The notes under the pieces are model-generated. The model was not told the origin of the DNA. It made no database searches and worked only from the letters and a program-made list of their open reading frames with translations. From Nitrosomonas marina (GTDB taxonomy: Bacteria; Pseudomonadota; Gammaproteobacteria; Burkholderiales; Nitrosomonadaceae): a stretch of DNA of 64,000 nucleotides. The stretch is taken from the NCBI RefSeq assembly GCF_900110145.1, contig NZ_FOCP01000001.1, positions 243,165 to 307,164 of the forward strand, in the 5' to 3' direction. Shown here in pieces: positions 26,845 through 36,454 of the stretch; position 1 is the stretch's first letter; the number at the start of each line of letters is the position of its first letter. Made by a program: the position numbers and the translations under genes.

Positions 26845-27624
26845 CTATTCCAGTATCTCAATATGCTGGCGTGTAGTCCCTCGCTCACCTAAACGAATCA
26901 TGAGACAAACAAAAGATTTGGCAAATCCCGGACGGGATATCACTTCTGAAAACATGGCGACAAGCTGATCTTTTTTCAAGATTTCCTGTGCACGCAGTTC
27001 TTCTGATAAAGGCGCCAGCGATTCTGCAAATGACCAGGCAGCTTCCCGCGCTTTTTCCATGCTGAAATTGATAACGATATCGTCCGCTTCTGCAACAAAA
27101 TTATTAAAGAATCGGAGCAATGGCCAGATACCCGCTAATTTCTGCTGCACTCCCTCTACCTGACTGGCCAATACCACATTAATTTTATCAAAATCATTCT
27201 TCATATCCGGTAATTCACTGGCTGGAACAGTATCAACAACGGCGATTCCCAGATCTAAATTAATATGTGCATTCATCCCCAATAATAAATGCTGCAATAC
27301 AAGAGGACGCCAGTGTTGGGTCTCTTGAAATGCAGCCAACCAAGACTGGGTTGGCTGTTGACCTGTTAAATATTGAAAGCATGCATGAATATAACGATTT
27401 GCAAATATGACAGTCAGCCGGGTAATACGCAAATTGTTTTCAAACATATTCTGCTCGATGCTTATTTTTGTTTGCTCCAGAATCTGACGATATAGCGCCG
27501 CAAAATATCCGATACGTGAATTATTTTGTTTTGCCCAGCTAATGATATGGTTTATCTGTTCGATCGCACCATTTATCGATGATGCTGGTTTCGAGATTGA
27601 ATCTGGAAATGCTGTAGTAACCAT
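26845..27624 (-). CDS. DUF5995-family protein
   Basis: About 259 residues, mainly helical. The block GMNAHINLDLGIAVVD is the typical core of DUF5995, whose function is unknown. It runs opposite to and between the two oxygenase gene groups, converging with the alpha-dioxygenase-like gene. I chose ATG at 27624; a GTG 16 codons upstream (27672) is also possible, and neither has a good ribosome site. The His-rich HINLD segment could bind metal, but this is a guess. Confidence 0.7.
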   Translation of the reverse strand: MVTTAFPDSISKPASSINGAIEQINHIISWAKQNNSRIGYFAALYRQILEQTKISIEQNMFENNLRITRLTVIFANRYIHACFQYLTGQQPTQSWLAAFQETQHWRPLVLQHLLLGMNAHINLDLGIAVVDTVPASELPDMKNDFDKINVVLASQVEGVQQKLAGIWPLLRFFNNFVAEADDIVINFSMEKAREAAWSFAESLAPLSEELRAQEILKKDQLVAMFSEVISRPGFAKSFVCLMIRLGERGTTRQHIEILE

Positions 27625-27769
27625 AGCATTAAATCTATTTGACAGACAGATAGAAAAATAAAGCGCATTCACATCATACTGAAAAAATTTTTATTAGCAA
27701 ATGCTGAAATGCTGGTGTGAATCCGACTACCTGTACACTGAAATGGCGCAGAAATCACTTTCAGTCATT

Positions 27770-28210
27770 TATATCGAAGTTTCGCTGGCCAAGCCCAATT
27801 CAAACAGGATGTTGACAGAATTATCGCAACAAAATGAGCATCAGTTTCAAATTGGATTGTAAAGTGAAAGAAACCGCTCTAGCGCAAAACTGAAAAGTGT
27901 TTGCCTCGTGTAATGTATTAGGCGCCAGACAGAGAACCCGAGATTTGGCTTTTCCAGGAAGGGACTGGTTCAATTGACCATGAAAATGATTTTGTATCCA
28001 ACGTGTTTGGCCGTTAGATCAGTCGCGGACAACAAGCATGGTTAGGAAAGCACATCTATTGTCGAGAACACGTCGCCGGGAGTTATGGAGATTGCAGTTC
28101 GAGCAATTACTATCAGTTACAACCGTTACCAGAGAATGAGTTGATATTGATGCGGCTGATTTACAAAATTCATCTGGAAAGACCGCAATCTGATTCCTGG
28201 CGTATTGTAT
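27770..28210 (+). pseudogene. IS3-family insertion sequence remnant
   Basis: Scattered pieces of an IS3-type transposase can be read on the plus strand. Around 27776 a frame gives EVSLAK...LTELSQQNEHQFQI, like the helix-turn-helix protein OrfA. Near 28000 SIDHENDFVSNVFGR recalls the OrfA/OrfB junction. At 28096-28209 NYYQLQPLPENELILMRLIY followed by KIHLERP matches the start of the integrase-type OrfB. Stops lie between the pieces, and no terminal inverted repeats were recognised. It is an old, dead copy in the gap between the two oxygenase gene groups. Confidence 0.6.
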
Positions 28211-28467
28211 TGTTTAACATGGCAATTACATAGTTAAAAATATGTCCCCAGGAAATTTATTCTGCAACTGGTAATGTTTCTTGTACCTTTTTTATGGATT
28301 GTGCTAAAGTCCTTATCATAGTTATTGTTAAAAAATAGGTGGATGCTGTTATTCATAAAATCATCGCATAAATAAAAAATAAAAGCTTTTGAGCTGTTCA
28401 GGCGTTTTGTTCTCTTGGAATTAATAATTTTTGAGTGGATTTTCAAATCTTTTAAGGAGTAACGAAA
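28211..28467. other. Upstream region of the DyP operon
   Basis: AT-rich, no gene seen. It should contain the promoter for the four-gene operon that begins at 28468, whose ribosome site is TTAAGGAG. Confidence 0.4.
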
Positions 28468-28923
28468 ATGAATAATACGGTAAAAACCTGGTTGGGCAAA
28501 TCGCGTGAGGAGCTTGATGAAATCTATCGTAATGCCGAACCGGGCGACATTCCGAGTGGCGATACGCATGGCACTGCCATATTAGCCGGTTCTATATTTT
28601 CAAAAATCGTCGCTGCTTTTGCTCGTCTGTTTGCATGGCAGGGCAAAGTGTTCGATCTTTTCTGTCCCGAAGCGCAGGCTGGCCTGCTTGTCAATAAAAT
28701 AACACCATTCAGCCTGTCATTCATTGTTGCAAAAGTGTATCGTGATAAAAGCTGGCTGGATGGCAAAGATACCATTGTTATAGATTATTCCAAAACTTCA
28801 TTTGTTGCCAAAGCAATCCGCGACGAAATTCGTGAAATAGAGCCTGGTGTCTATCTAGGCAAAGTATGGTGGGGAAAATGGCGGGTTCTTGATTTTGCCC
28901 TGACCCGCGATAACGTCGATTAG
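28468..28923 (+). CDS. Unknown protein, first gene of the DyP/catalase-fold operon
   Basis: 151 residues, not assigned to a named family. It starts after a strong AAGGAG site. The C-terminal half carries a patterned block (VIDYSKTSFVAKAIRDEIRE then GVYLGKVWWGKWRVLDFALT) that looks like a small beta-barrel or lipocalin-like fold; this is a guess. Because all four genes of this operon are tightly spaced and two bind haem, a role in lipid or haem handling is reasonable. No signal peptide or membrane segment is clear. Confidence 0.75.
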   Translation: MNNTVKTWLGKSREELDEIYRNAEPGDIPSGDTHGTAILAGSIFSKIVAAFARLFAWQGKVFDLFCPEAQAGLLVNKITPFSLSFIVAKVYRDKSWLDGKDTIVIDYSKTSFVAKAIRDEIREIEPGVYLGKVWWGKWRVLDFALTRDNVD

Positions 28924-28961
28924 AGATTATGTTCAAACAACGCCCAGCTTGAGACAAAATC

Positions 28962-30272
28962 ATGACACCTCAATCCACTTTTATGATTACCGCGACGGTG
29001 CGCGTTGGAGAGCTTAAAAATTTACGCGCATTGTTAGCATCATTAAACCAGGAAGAAATACCTGGCCACGCCAATCCTGAAAACGATCTGATACCATTTG
29101 GCAAATTTGACCGCCTGCATTTTGCGCGCTTTGTCATTATAGAAGCAAAAACGGCACACGAAATCACTGCATTTGGTGTCAACCCGAGACCATGGCGCCC
29201 CACCCTTGCTTTTCTTGGAGACATAGACGGCGACCGGGTATCATTTCTGACTCAACTAGCTGAACATGCCGCATCCGGCCTGAAACAAATATTTTCATAT
29301 TGTGAAGATTTTTCCGAAGAAGATTCTGACTTGTTGGAATGGATGAAACGCCATAATGTCAACCAACAGGCAAACTACGTCAACTGGATTGGTCGAACAG
29401 TCAAACAAATTCATGAAGAAGCCGCGCTACATCAGAGTTTGTCAGCTTATTTACAACAAATCGTCGATGAAGTCGGACGGGAGAACATTCGGCAGCTACG
29501 ACAAAAACTGCTGTCTTATGTTGAAATGGAAAAGCATAAGGGCAGGTTGACCCTCACACCCCCAGAACCAACACCTGCCGGGTGGAAAACTAAAAATTTA
29601 GCGCATAAGTTTGGCGTTCCACTGATACTGCTGCTCGTATCACCAATTTTCCTGATTATTGCGCCTTTTTTTGCGATACGGTTACGAATGCTGGAGCGTT
29701 CGGATCCAGAGCTTTTTATAAGAACCAGTCGCGAACACATCAAGACCCTGACAGTTCAGGAGGATTGGGATGTAAGCAATCAATACAGTGTTTTCGGCGA
29801 TGTGAAGCCTGGCCTTTTCCGTTTGCTAACCTTCAAATTCATCGTTTTCCTGACAGACTACATCGCGAAGCATATTTATAACCGTGGTTATCTCACGCGC
29901 ATTAAAACCATTCATTTTGCACGCTGGGTATTTGTGGATAACAACCATCGTGTCTTTTTCGCCAGTAATTATGACGGCAGCCATGAGAGCTACATGGACG
30001 ATTTTATTAACAAAGTCGGCTGGGGCCTGAATCTATTGTTCAGCAATGGTGTCGGTTATCCGACAACCACATGGTTAATAAAAGACGGTGCGCAACGGGA
30101 ACATCCGTTCAAATACACACAACGGCGACATCAATTACCTACCGAAGTCTGGTATAAGGCTTATTCGGGGTTAACTGCCGTAGATCTGGCGCGTAATAGT
30201 CGAATACGGCAAGGAGTAGAAAACCGGCAATGGAATGATGCTGAACTCCGCGAATGGTTGAGCTTGATTTGA
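28962..30272 (+). CDS. Unknown protein with a duplicated domain and a membrane segment
   Basis: 436 residues. Two halves look related. The first has LHFARFVIIEAK then PTLAFLGDIDGD; the second has IHFARWVFVDNNHRVFFASN then YDGSHESYMDDF. Each pairs an H-F-A-R strand with an acidic G-D/G-S turn and an amphipathic helix, as in ferredoxin-like alpha/beta folds such as those of DyP or chlorite-dismutase-type proteins. Between them is one strong hydrophobic segment, PLILLLVSPIFLIIAPFFAI (about residues 212-231). It is 38 bases after the first gene and 13 bases before the DyP gene. Function unknown. Confidence 0.75.
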   Translation: MTPQSTFMITATVRVGELKNLRALLASLNQEEIPGHANPENDLIPFGKFDRLHFARFVIIEAKTAHEITAFGVNPRPWRPTLAFLGDIDGDRVSFLTQLAEHAASGLKQIFSYCEDFSEEDSDLLEWMKRHNVNQQANYVNWIGRTVKQIHEEAALHQSLSAYLQQIVDEVGRENIRQLRQKLLSYVEMEKHKGRLTLTPPEPTPAGWKTKNLAHKFGVPLILLLVSPIFLIIAPFFAIRLRMLERSDPELFIRTSREHIKTLTVQEDWDVSNQYSVFGDVKPGLFRLLTFKFIVFLTDYIAKHIYNRGYLTRIKTIHFARWVFVDNNHRVFFASNYDGSHESYMDDFINKVGWGLNLLFSNGVGYPTTTWLIKDGAQREHPFKYTQRRHQLPTEVWYKAYSGLTAVDLARNSRIRQGVENRQWNDAELREWLSLI

Positions 30273-30285
30273 GCAGGAGCGTGAA

Positions 30286-31800
30286 ATGAATAAAACAAGC
30301 AACTTTGAATTTGATGACTTACAGGGACTGCTGCGCTTCGGCCATGGAAAGTTAACCGATACTTGTTTTATGCTGCTGAATATTGCAGACGTAAATGCTG
30401 CCAAACAGTGGTTAAGTGCTGCACCGATCACTAATGCCAGTACCACTGACGCTTTACCGGATAACGCTTTGCAAATTGCCTTTTCCGTCGAAGGACTCCG
30501 TATGCTGAAACTCAAGGAATCCGTAATAGAGGGATTCTCGGACGAGTTTATTGTCGGCATGACAGGTGATGAAAGCCGCTCACGTCGACTCGGGGATGTA
30601 GGCGACAACACACCGTCCAAGTGGGAATGGGGAGGCAGTGAAACTGCTGTTCCGCATGTTTTATTACTGCTTTATGCCAGACAGGGCGAACTGGATCACT
30701 GGCGGACAACGGTCGAAGGAGAACATTTCGCAACGGCATTTCATTTACTGAGCCAACTGCCGACCCAGTCTATTAATGAAATTGAACCGTTTGGATTTGT
30801 GGATGGCATCAGTCAGCCTACCATTGACTGGATGCAGAAACAAAGCACGGATATTCATGAGCGTGACCGCTATTCCAATTTGCTGGCGCCAGGCGAAATG
30901 GTATTGGGCTATCCGAATGAATATGGATACTACACGCCCCGACCGCTTATTGATCCACAAGAAGACAGACTTGCAGCGGAACTGCCTGACGCCGAAGACG
31001 AACCGCGACTTAAAGACCTTGGCCGCAATGGGACTTATCTGGTAATACGGCAGCTAAGCCAGGATGTCCCGGGCTTCTGGCAATTTCTTGACAAAGAAGC
31101 GGCATCCGATGCTGACCGGCGCGAACAAATTGCTGCCGCCATGGTGGGCAGAAAGCGCAACGGGACACCATTGATCGAACAACACATCCCCGGCGTCGCA
31201 GCTGAAGATCATGGCAATAATTTTACCTTCGATCTCGATCCGAAAGGAAATCATTGTCCGATTGGCGCACATATCCGCAGGGCAAATCCGCGTACAGGCG
31301 ATTTTCCGCCAGGTGTAACCGGGTTATTCAGTCGCCTGCTCAAGATACTCGGTTTTGCGCAGGCGCCGGAAGAGGACTTGATCGCATCCTCCCGCTTTCA
31401 CCGTTTGTTACGCCGGGGACGCAGTTATGGTCCTGTATTATCGCCGAAGGACGCTGTAAAGCCTGATGCACCTGCCGGCGATCGCGGCATACAGTTTATT
31501 TGTCTGGTCGCCAACATATCCAGGCAATTTGAGTTTGTTCAGAATGCCTGGATGGTCAATAGTAAGTTTGGCGGCGTTCAGAATGAAAGAGGGCCATTGG
31601 TAGGGCACCGTAAGCCACTAATTGACGGTCAATCCACTGATCATTTCAATCGTCCCGATGCAGCAGGAACGATGAGAACAGTTTGTCATTTGCCGCAATT
31701 TGTAACGGTACGCGGCGGTGGTTATTTTTTTATGCCGGGGCTACGCGCTTTGAAATACATTGCCGCCACACCCGCTAACGGGAGAGATAGCGCATCATGA
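30286..31800 (+). CDS. DyP-type haem peroxidase
   Basis: 504 residues. The DyP signature is present: the catalytic Asp in GFVDGISQP (D173), the proximal haem His in CPIGAHIRRANPR (H329), and the conserved Arg-rich RRGRSYGP block. No signal peptide is seen, so it is probably cytoplasmic or membrane-associated through its partners. DyPs reduce peroxides, including organic hydroperoxides, while oxidising dyes or phenolics. AGGAG precedes the ATG. Its stop overlaps the start of the catalase-fold gene by 4 bases (ATGA), which implies coupled translation. A lipid hydroperoxide substrate is suggested by the neighbours, not proven. Confidence 0.92.
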   Translation: MNKTSNFEFDDLQGLLRFGHGKLTDTCFMLLNIADVNAAKQWLSAAPITNASTTDALPDNALQIAFSVEGLRMLKLKESVIEGFSDEFIVGMTGDESRSRRLGDVGDNTPSKWEWGGSETAVPHVLLLLYARQGELDHWRTTVEGEHFATAFHLLSQLPTQSINEIEPFGFVDGISQPTIDWMQKQSTDIHERDRYSNLLAPGEMVLGYPNEYGYYTPRPLIDPQEDRLAAELPDAEDEPRLKDLGRNGTYLVIRQLSQDVPGFWQFLDKEAASDADRREQIAAAMVGRKRNGTPLIEQHIPGVAAEDHGNNFTFDLDPKGNHCPIGAHIRRANPRTGDFPPGVTGLFSRLLKILGFAQAPEEDLIASSRFHRLLRRGRSYGPVLSPKDAVKPDAPAGDRGIQFICLVANISRQFEFVQNAWMVNSKFGGVQNERGPLVGHRKPLIDGQSTDHFNRPDAAGTMRTVCHLPQFVTVRGGGYFFMPGLRALKYIAATPANGRDSAS

Positions 31801-33011
31801 TGGACAGAAACCCTATCGTAAGCCGTATACTTATGGCCATTCATAATTTTCTGATTATTTTGTTACGTATAGAGCGTCGGCTTGAGCCCTGGTTTCGTCA
31901 ACAATGGGATTTTCTTTTCCGTGAACCGTCAGCCCGGTTTATCCAGTACTTAAAGAACCGGCGTCGCAAAAATCTGGGTTTAAAAATTGCTGAAGAAAGA
32001 ACCGACCCTGACGAGGAAGAGAGTCTGAATCAGATTATCGATCTCATGTCCGATCAAATGCGCGGGCGTTTTAAACCTGGCGGGTATGAACGCGGTGGCA
32101 ATACTAAAACGCATGGAATTGTTCGCGCGACAGTCACCATACGTGATGACCTGCCTGAACATTGCCGCAAAGGAATTTTTGCAGAACCGTGCAGTTACCC
32201 TGCGTATGTGCGTTATTCCGGGCCCGGGCCGAACGTACCTGCAGACATAAACGATGTCGGTTTTATGAGCATGGCGGTAAAACTTATGGGGGTCCCTGGC
32301 GAAAAGCTTATGGATGAAGAAAAATTCACACAGGACCTAATCACCACCAGCGGCGGTGCCACATTTGTCACACCCAACACAAGGGAAAATGTCAAACTGC
32401 AGTACTGGAGCCTCAGGGACATGACATTGTATTATTTTCTCAATCCGATGGACTCCCATTTTCTCGATTTTTTCATGCAAAGCCTGTGGAATGAAACTCA
32501 ATACAACCCACTGGGACAGCGGTACTGGAGTTGCACGCCGTATTTGCTGGGTGAAGGACAGGCCATGATGTACACATTCATCCCCAAAACAAAAGACGTT
32601 GAACGACACATTCCGGGCCTTCCCTTCGGTGAAGTTCCATTCAATTATCTGCGGGATAACATGGTAAAAACACTAGCTGAAAAGGATGTCGAATTTGATT
32701 TGATGATTCAGCTGCAGACTGATCCGCATTTAATGCCGATCGAAGATGGGTCGATTCGCTGGCCGGAAAAATTATCACCTTTTATTCCTGCTGCAACAGT
32801 ACATATTCCAAAACAGAAATTTGATTCTGAAGCGCAGTTTGAATTTGCCAAGCGTCTGAAAATGAACCCATGGCATTGTTTGCCCGAACATCGGCCTTTA
32901 GGCAATCTAAATCGTGCACGATTCAGAATGTATTATGAATTGTCCCGGTTTCGCCAGGAAATGAATGAAACGACCCATCTGGAACCTACCGGAGATGAAG
33001 TATTTGATTAA
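31797..33011 (+). CDS. Catalase-fold haem protein, allene oxide synthase-like
   Basis: 404 residues, a catalase-superfamily protein of the reduced (y4iL/AOS-like) type, shorter than true catalases. The distal haem His lies in NTKTHGIVRATVTI (H106) and is preceded by Thr (T105). Coral allene oxide synthase has the same Thr-His pair, and this Thr is known to suppress catalase activity in favour of fatty acid hydroperoxide chemistry. The VRYSGPGPN block replaces the catalase VRFS(T) region. A Tyr in RFRMYYELSRFR near the C-terminus is the candidate proximal ligand. Together with a lipoxygenase 11 kb away, an allene oxide synthase or hydroperoxide lyase role is attractive; it remains inference. 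Translationally coupled to the DyP gene. Confidence 0.82.
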   Translation: MMDRNPIVSRILMAIHNFLIILLRIERRLEPWFRQQWDFLFREPSARFIQYLKNRRRKNLGLKIAEERTDPDEEESLNQIIDLMSDQMRGRFKPGGYERGGNTKTHGIVRATVTIRDDLPEHCRKGIFAEPCSYPAYVRYSGPGPNVPADINDVGFMSMAVKLMGVPGEKLMDEEKFTQDLITTSGGATFVTPNTRENVKLQYWSLRDMTLYYFLNPMDSHFLDFFMQSLWNETQYNPLGQRYWSCTPYLLGEGQAMMYTFIPKTKDVERHIPGLPFGEVPFNYLRDNMVKTLAEKDVEFDLMIQLQTDPHLMPIEDGSIRWPEKLSPFIPAATVHIPKQKFDSEAQFEFAKRLKMNPWHCLPEHRPLGNLNRARFRMYYELSRFRQEMNETTHLEPTGDEVFD

Positions 33012-33296
33012 TTCTGAGCAATACAAACAGCTTTCAGGCACATAAACACTATTAACAGCGTTTTATCAAGGTGATATATACAGATTTTTATTAATTTCTT
33101 TTTGAGCAATTCGTTTTTTAACAAACTATTTAGCAACCAGGAAGTTGGCATACGTTACAAAAGAAGAGTAATCCGATGCACTGGATGATCAGCAATAATC
33201 CGGCACCAGCATATTTGATCAGAGAATAGCTGCTGCTGTTTTTCTGCTTACGCGGACAAATTAAAGCATTATTTCCAGAAACAACGGGAGGATATC

Positions 33297-35054
33297 ATGA
33301 AACTTGGTTTAGCTCTCTCTGGTGGCGGATTCCGTGCCGCTTTTTTTCATATTGGTGTCCTGGCCCGCATGGCAGAAATCGGCAAACTCAGGCAAGTTGA
33401 AGTCATTTCTACGGTTTCAGGCGGTTCGATTGTAGGCGCCATGTACTACATCAAACTGAAAAAATTATTTGAAACGAACATATCACCTTCAAACGAACAG
33501 CTGGTTCAGCTGGTTCAGGAGCTGGAAATCGAATTTCTTGAAGGCGTACAAAAAAATATCCGTATGCGGACATTCCTGAATCCGCTCAAAAATCTCAAAA
33601 TGTCTCTTGCCAGCTATTCGAGGAGCGATCGCTTAGCTGAACTTTATGACAAATTTTTTTACCGCCCGGTACTCAACCCTGTCAGCAGTGAAATGATAAA
33701 AATGCGCGACCTGAAGATTAATCCCGGCGGCAGGCCAGCGCATCCCGATGAATTCAATAAAACTTCCCACCAGCATTTCGCTTCCCAGCTGCCCATTTTA
33801 AACACACTTATTGAAAACGACGCATGCAAACTACCCATAATTCTGATCAATGCCACTTCATTAAATAGCGGACATAACTGGCGCTTTGAAGCATCTCGGA
33901 TGGGCGAACCCGATGCAGCAGTATCGAAATCATTATCAAAAATTGACAAAAACTGCCGATTCAACAGGCCAAAAACGTACGAAGACATGCCTGAAAGACC
34001 CAGAGAAACCAAGCTGGGACATGCAGTCGCTGCCTCTGCTTGCGTGCCGGCCTTGTTTCATCCTTTGTCTGTTAGTGAACTGTATCAGGAGGATTGTCGC
34101 ATCCAGCTTGTTGATGGCGGAGTACACGATAATCAGGGTATCCAAGCGCTTATCGACAGGCAATGTGACGAAATGATAGTCAGCGATGCATCTGGTCACA
34201 TGAGTGATGAAACAGCACCATCTACCCAGATACATCAGGTATTAATGCGGAGCAATAAGATCCTGATGGACAGGGTACGGGAAGAGGAACTAAAAAGTAT
34301 TCTTGATGATAATGACATTAATGTAACCTTTATGCATTTGCGTCAGGGCCTGACTAAAAAAACTTTTGCATACATCAACGAACCCAATCCGATAACATCT
34401 GAACCGAGCCAGACTCTCTGTTTCGGCGTTCATCCGGAGATTCAGGATGCAATTTCTCATATCCGCACCGACCTGGATTCATTTTCAGACATTGAAGCGG
34501 ACACACTGATGGCTGACGGGTATTTAATGAGCAAGCATCAGTTTGAGGAACAGCAGACAAAGTGTCAGGGTCATTGGCGTTTCTCGTATCTGTTTGAGCT
34601 AATAACCAGTAACAATAATCCTAATCTAATCAAGCATCTAAAAACTTCAAGCAAGCAATTCCTGAAGGTGTTCTTTTTGAAACCGGTGATAAGTATTATT
34701 TTGTTCCTGTTGCTTGCAGCTATCATCGGTGGCGCTATCTGGTGGTCGTTCGGCGACCAGATACAAGCCTACCTGGATCAGCCACTGAACATAGAAACAA
34801 GGTATGACTTATTCATTTATATTGCTGTGGCCGCTCTCTTCATGATTTTATCGTTTCTGTTTGCTCGATTGAAAGTGCTGTATTCCCTGCACAAATCGAT
34901 ACGGCAGCCGGCCACCTTTATCTGGCGGTTTCTTGCACACGCACTACTTCCTGCATTGGGGTCGATATTCATCAAGCTGCACCTGGTAACATTTGACAAA
35001 GTCTTTTTGAAAGCAGGAAAACGGGAAAAGTTTATCAAACAGCGCAAGGACTAG
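33297..35054 (+). CDS. Patatin-like phospholipase with C-terminal membrane segments
   Basis: 585 residues. The oxyanion loop LSGGGFRAAFFHIG is at the very N-terminus, the nucleophile elbow is STVSGGSIVG, and the catalytic Asp sits in LVDGGVHDNQG. Two hydrophobic segments near the C-terminus (ISIILFLLLAAIIGGAIWW and FIYIAVAALFMILSFLFA) should anchor it in the inner membrane with the catalytic part in the cytoplasm. This is a different topology from the lipoprotein patatin at 21221, so the two may act on different membrane faces. A GGGAGG site lies before the ATG. Confidence 0.9.
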   Translation: MKLGLALSGGGFRAAFFHIGVLARMAEIGKLRQVEVISTVSGGSIVGAMYYIKLKKLFETNISPSNEQLVQLVQELEIEFLEGVQKNIRMRTFLNPLKNLKMSLASYSRSDRLAELYDKFFYRPVLNPVSSEMIKMRDLKINPGGRPAHPDEFNKTSHQHFASQLPILNTLIENDACKLPIILINATSLNSGHNWRFEASRMGEPDAAVSKSLSKIDKNCRFNRPKTYEDMPERPRETKLGHAVAASACVPALFHPLSVSELYQEDCRIQLVDGGVHDNQGIQALIDRQCDEMIVSDASGHMSDETAPSTQIHQVLMRSNKILMDRVREEELKSILDDNDINVTFMHLRQGLTKKTFAYINEPNPITSEPSQTLCFGVHPEIQDAISHIRTDLDSFSDIEADTLMADGYLMSKHQFEEQQTKCQGHWRFSYLFELITSNNNPNLIKHLKTSSKQFLKVFFLKPVISIILFLLLAAIIGGAIWWSFGDQIQAYLDQPLNIETRYDLFIYIAVAALFMILSFLFARLKVLYSLHKSIRQPATFIWRFLAHALLPALGSIFIKLHLVTFDKVFLKAGKREKFIKQRKD

Positions 35055-35094
35055 AAATCCTATTTAAGGCAAGGATGAACAGGGAGTATTGAAA

Positions 35095-35902
35095 ATGATT
35101 ATCATAAGCTCACGAGAAAATTTTGTTGATCCGGACAGAATTTCCACTAAAGGCCACATAATCCGGGAAATAGACCTTAACTAAGACAAAATGCTGCGTG
35201 ACAATATTCTGCTTCCTGATTTACTAAAAGAATTAAAGAGCAAAAATGTATTGATGTTGATACACGGATATAATAATGAGCAGTTTGAAGTTTACGATGC
35301 ATATCAAATTATAGAAAACCGGATTAACAAAATAATCCCCGGTATCTATGATTAAGTGATTGGTTATTCCTGACCGGGCGATCAGTTGCTGGAATGGTGG
35401 CAGGTAAAAACAAGATCCAACTACTCCATTGCGCGTGTTTTTCGTTTTCCAACCGAAGCACTGGCAGGAACAGTCAACAGTCTGGACATGATGACACACA
35501 GCCTGGGGGGAAGAGTAGGTTTAAAAGCATTAAAAGAATGCTCTGGCCAGCGCGTGATCAGAAATTATTACTGCACTGCGGCCGCGGTTGATAATGAAAA
35601 CCTTGAGCCAGGTGAAGAATTTTTTGAGTCCGCTCAGTCGTGAGCCCGATTATTTGTGTTTCACTCCGCCCGCGATAACGTTCTTAAAAGAATTTACAGC
35701 GCAACTGAATGGGATATGGCGTTAGTTAGGGCTTTATGGCCCGGAAAACAAATACTACATATCCAATAATGCCAGGACAATATTCGTAGCAAATTGTAAA
35801 AAAATTATTCAATATCATGGGGGCTATAAAAGATCAGATAAACTGTTTCAGTTCATGGGCGAATACCATAATAAAAATCCGCTAAAATTTAAAATTTTAT
35901 GA
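35095..35902 (+). pseudogene. Decayed alpha/beta hydrolase (DUF900-like)
   Basis: A hydrolase can be followed from ATG 35095 (ribosome site AGGGAG) in one frame through four in-frame stops: TAA 35182, TAA 35353, TGA 35371 and TGA 35641. Recognisable pieces are VLMLIHGYNNEQFEVYDAY, the nucleophile region DMMTHSLGGRVGLKAL, and AAAVDNENLEPGEEFFES. After about 35725 a frameshift is needed to read LGLYGPENKYYISNN to the stop at 35900-35902. Mixed TAA and TGA stops plus a frameshift rule out simple recoding. An intact copy would be a serine hydrolase or lipase, in keeping with the adjacent patatin. Confidence 0.85.
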
Positions 35903-36454
35903 ATCGCAGCCCTGATCCTTTGTTAGAAAAACCTAACTGATCGCAAAATTATGTAACAGAGCGATACCCTTATATGTAACTAACGGTAGCAAAACCTGCG
36001 CTTGTCGCATACACGCCCCATTTCTTAGTCGAAAAATCAACACTGACAAATTGAGGATATATGTTCATATTGCGTCAACTGCCTGCAGGCAAATATTATT
36101 TACCTGTCCTATGGTAAACTGTGTTTTCGTGATCCATAACTGAGAAATTACCCTGCGCTGCACAAAAAAAATCGCACTGTTACTGTGGTGCGGGCTCTGA
36201 TTAAACCATGTACCTATTACAAGACTCTCGCAACAATAACAGGATAATTTGCCTTGCTGATTTAACAAAATGGTTAAAACCTTAACCTCGATTGATCGCT
36301 ATCAAAGAGAACAAACAGCATTCAAGATAAAAGAAACTAACTGCTATGTTTTTAGTCCTGATAGTTGTGTCCACGCGCTGATGTTTTCGTCTATGCAAAT
36401 AGGACAATACATAAATTTACGCATATCTAGAACAAACCAGGAAATTTGTTAATA
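35903..36454. other. Intergenic stretch without recognisable genes
   Basis: No convincing reading frame, repeat or hairpin was found. Short frames on both strands (for example 36065-36268 minus) lack ribosome sites and protein-like composition. It should hold the promoter of the papain-like gene. Confidence 0.5.

Noticed and set aside
31797..33011. Plain catalase
   Set aside because: The chain is short, Thr precedes the distal His, and the region where catalases have the distal Asn does not match.
35095..35902. Stop-codon recoding or selenocysteine in the hydrolase frame
   Set aside because: Both TAA and TGA occur at unrelated positions and a frameshift is also needed, so decay is the simpler reading.
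36065..36268. 67-codon minus-strand frame
   Set aside because: No ribosome site, no recognisable pattern and no partner genes.
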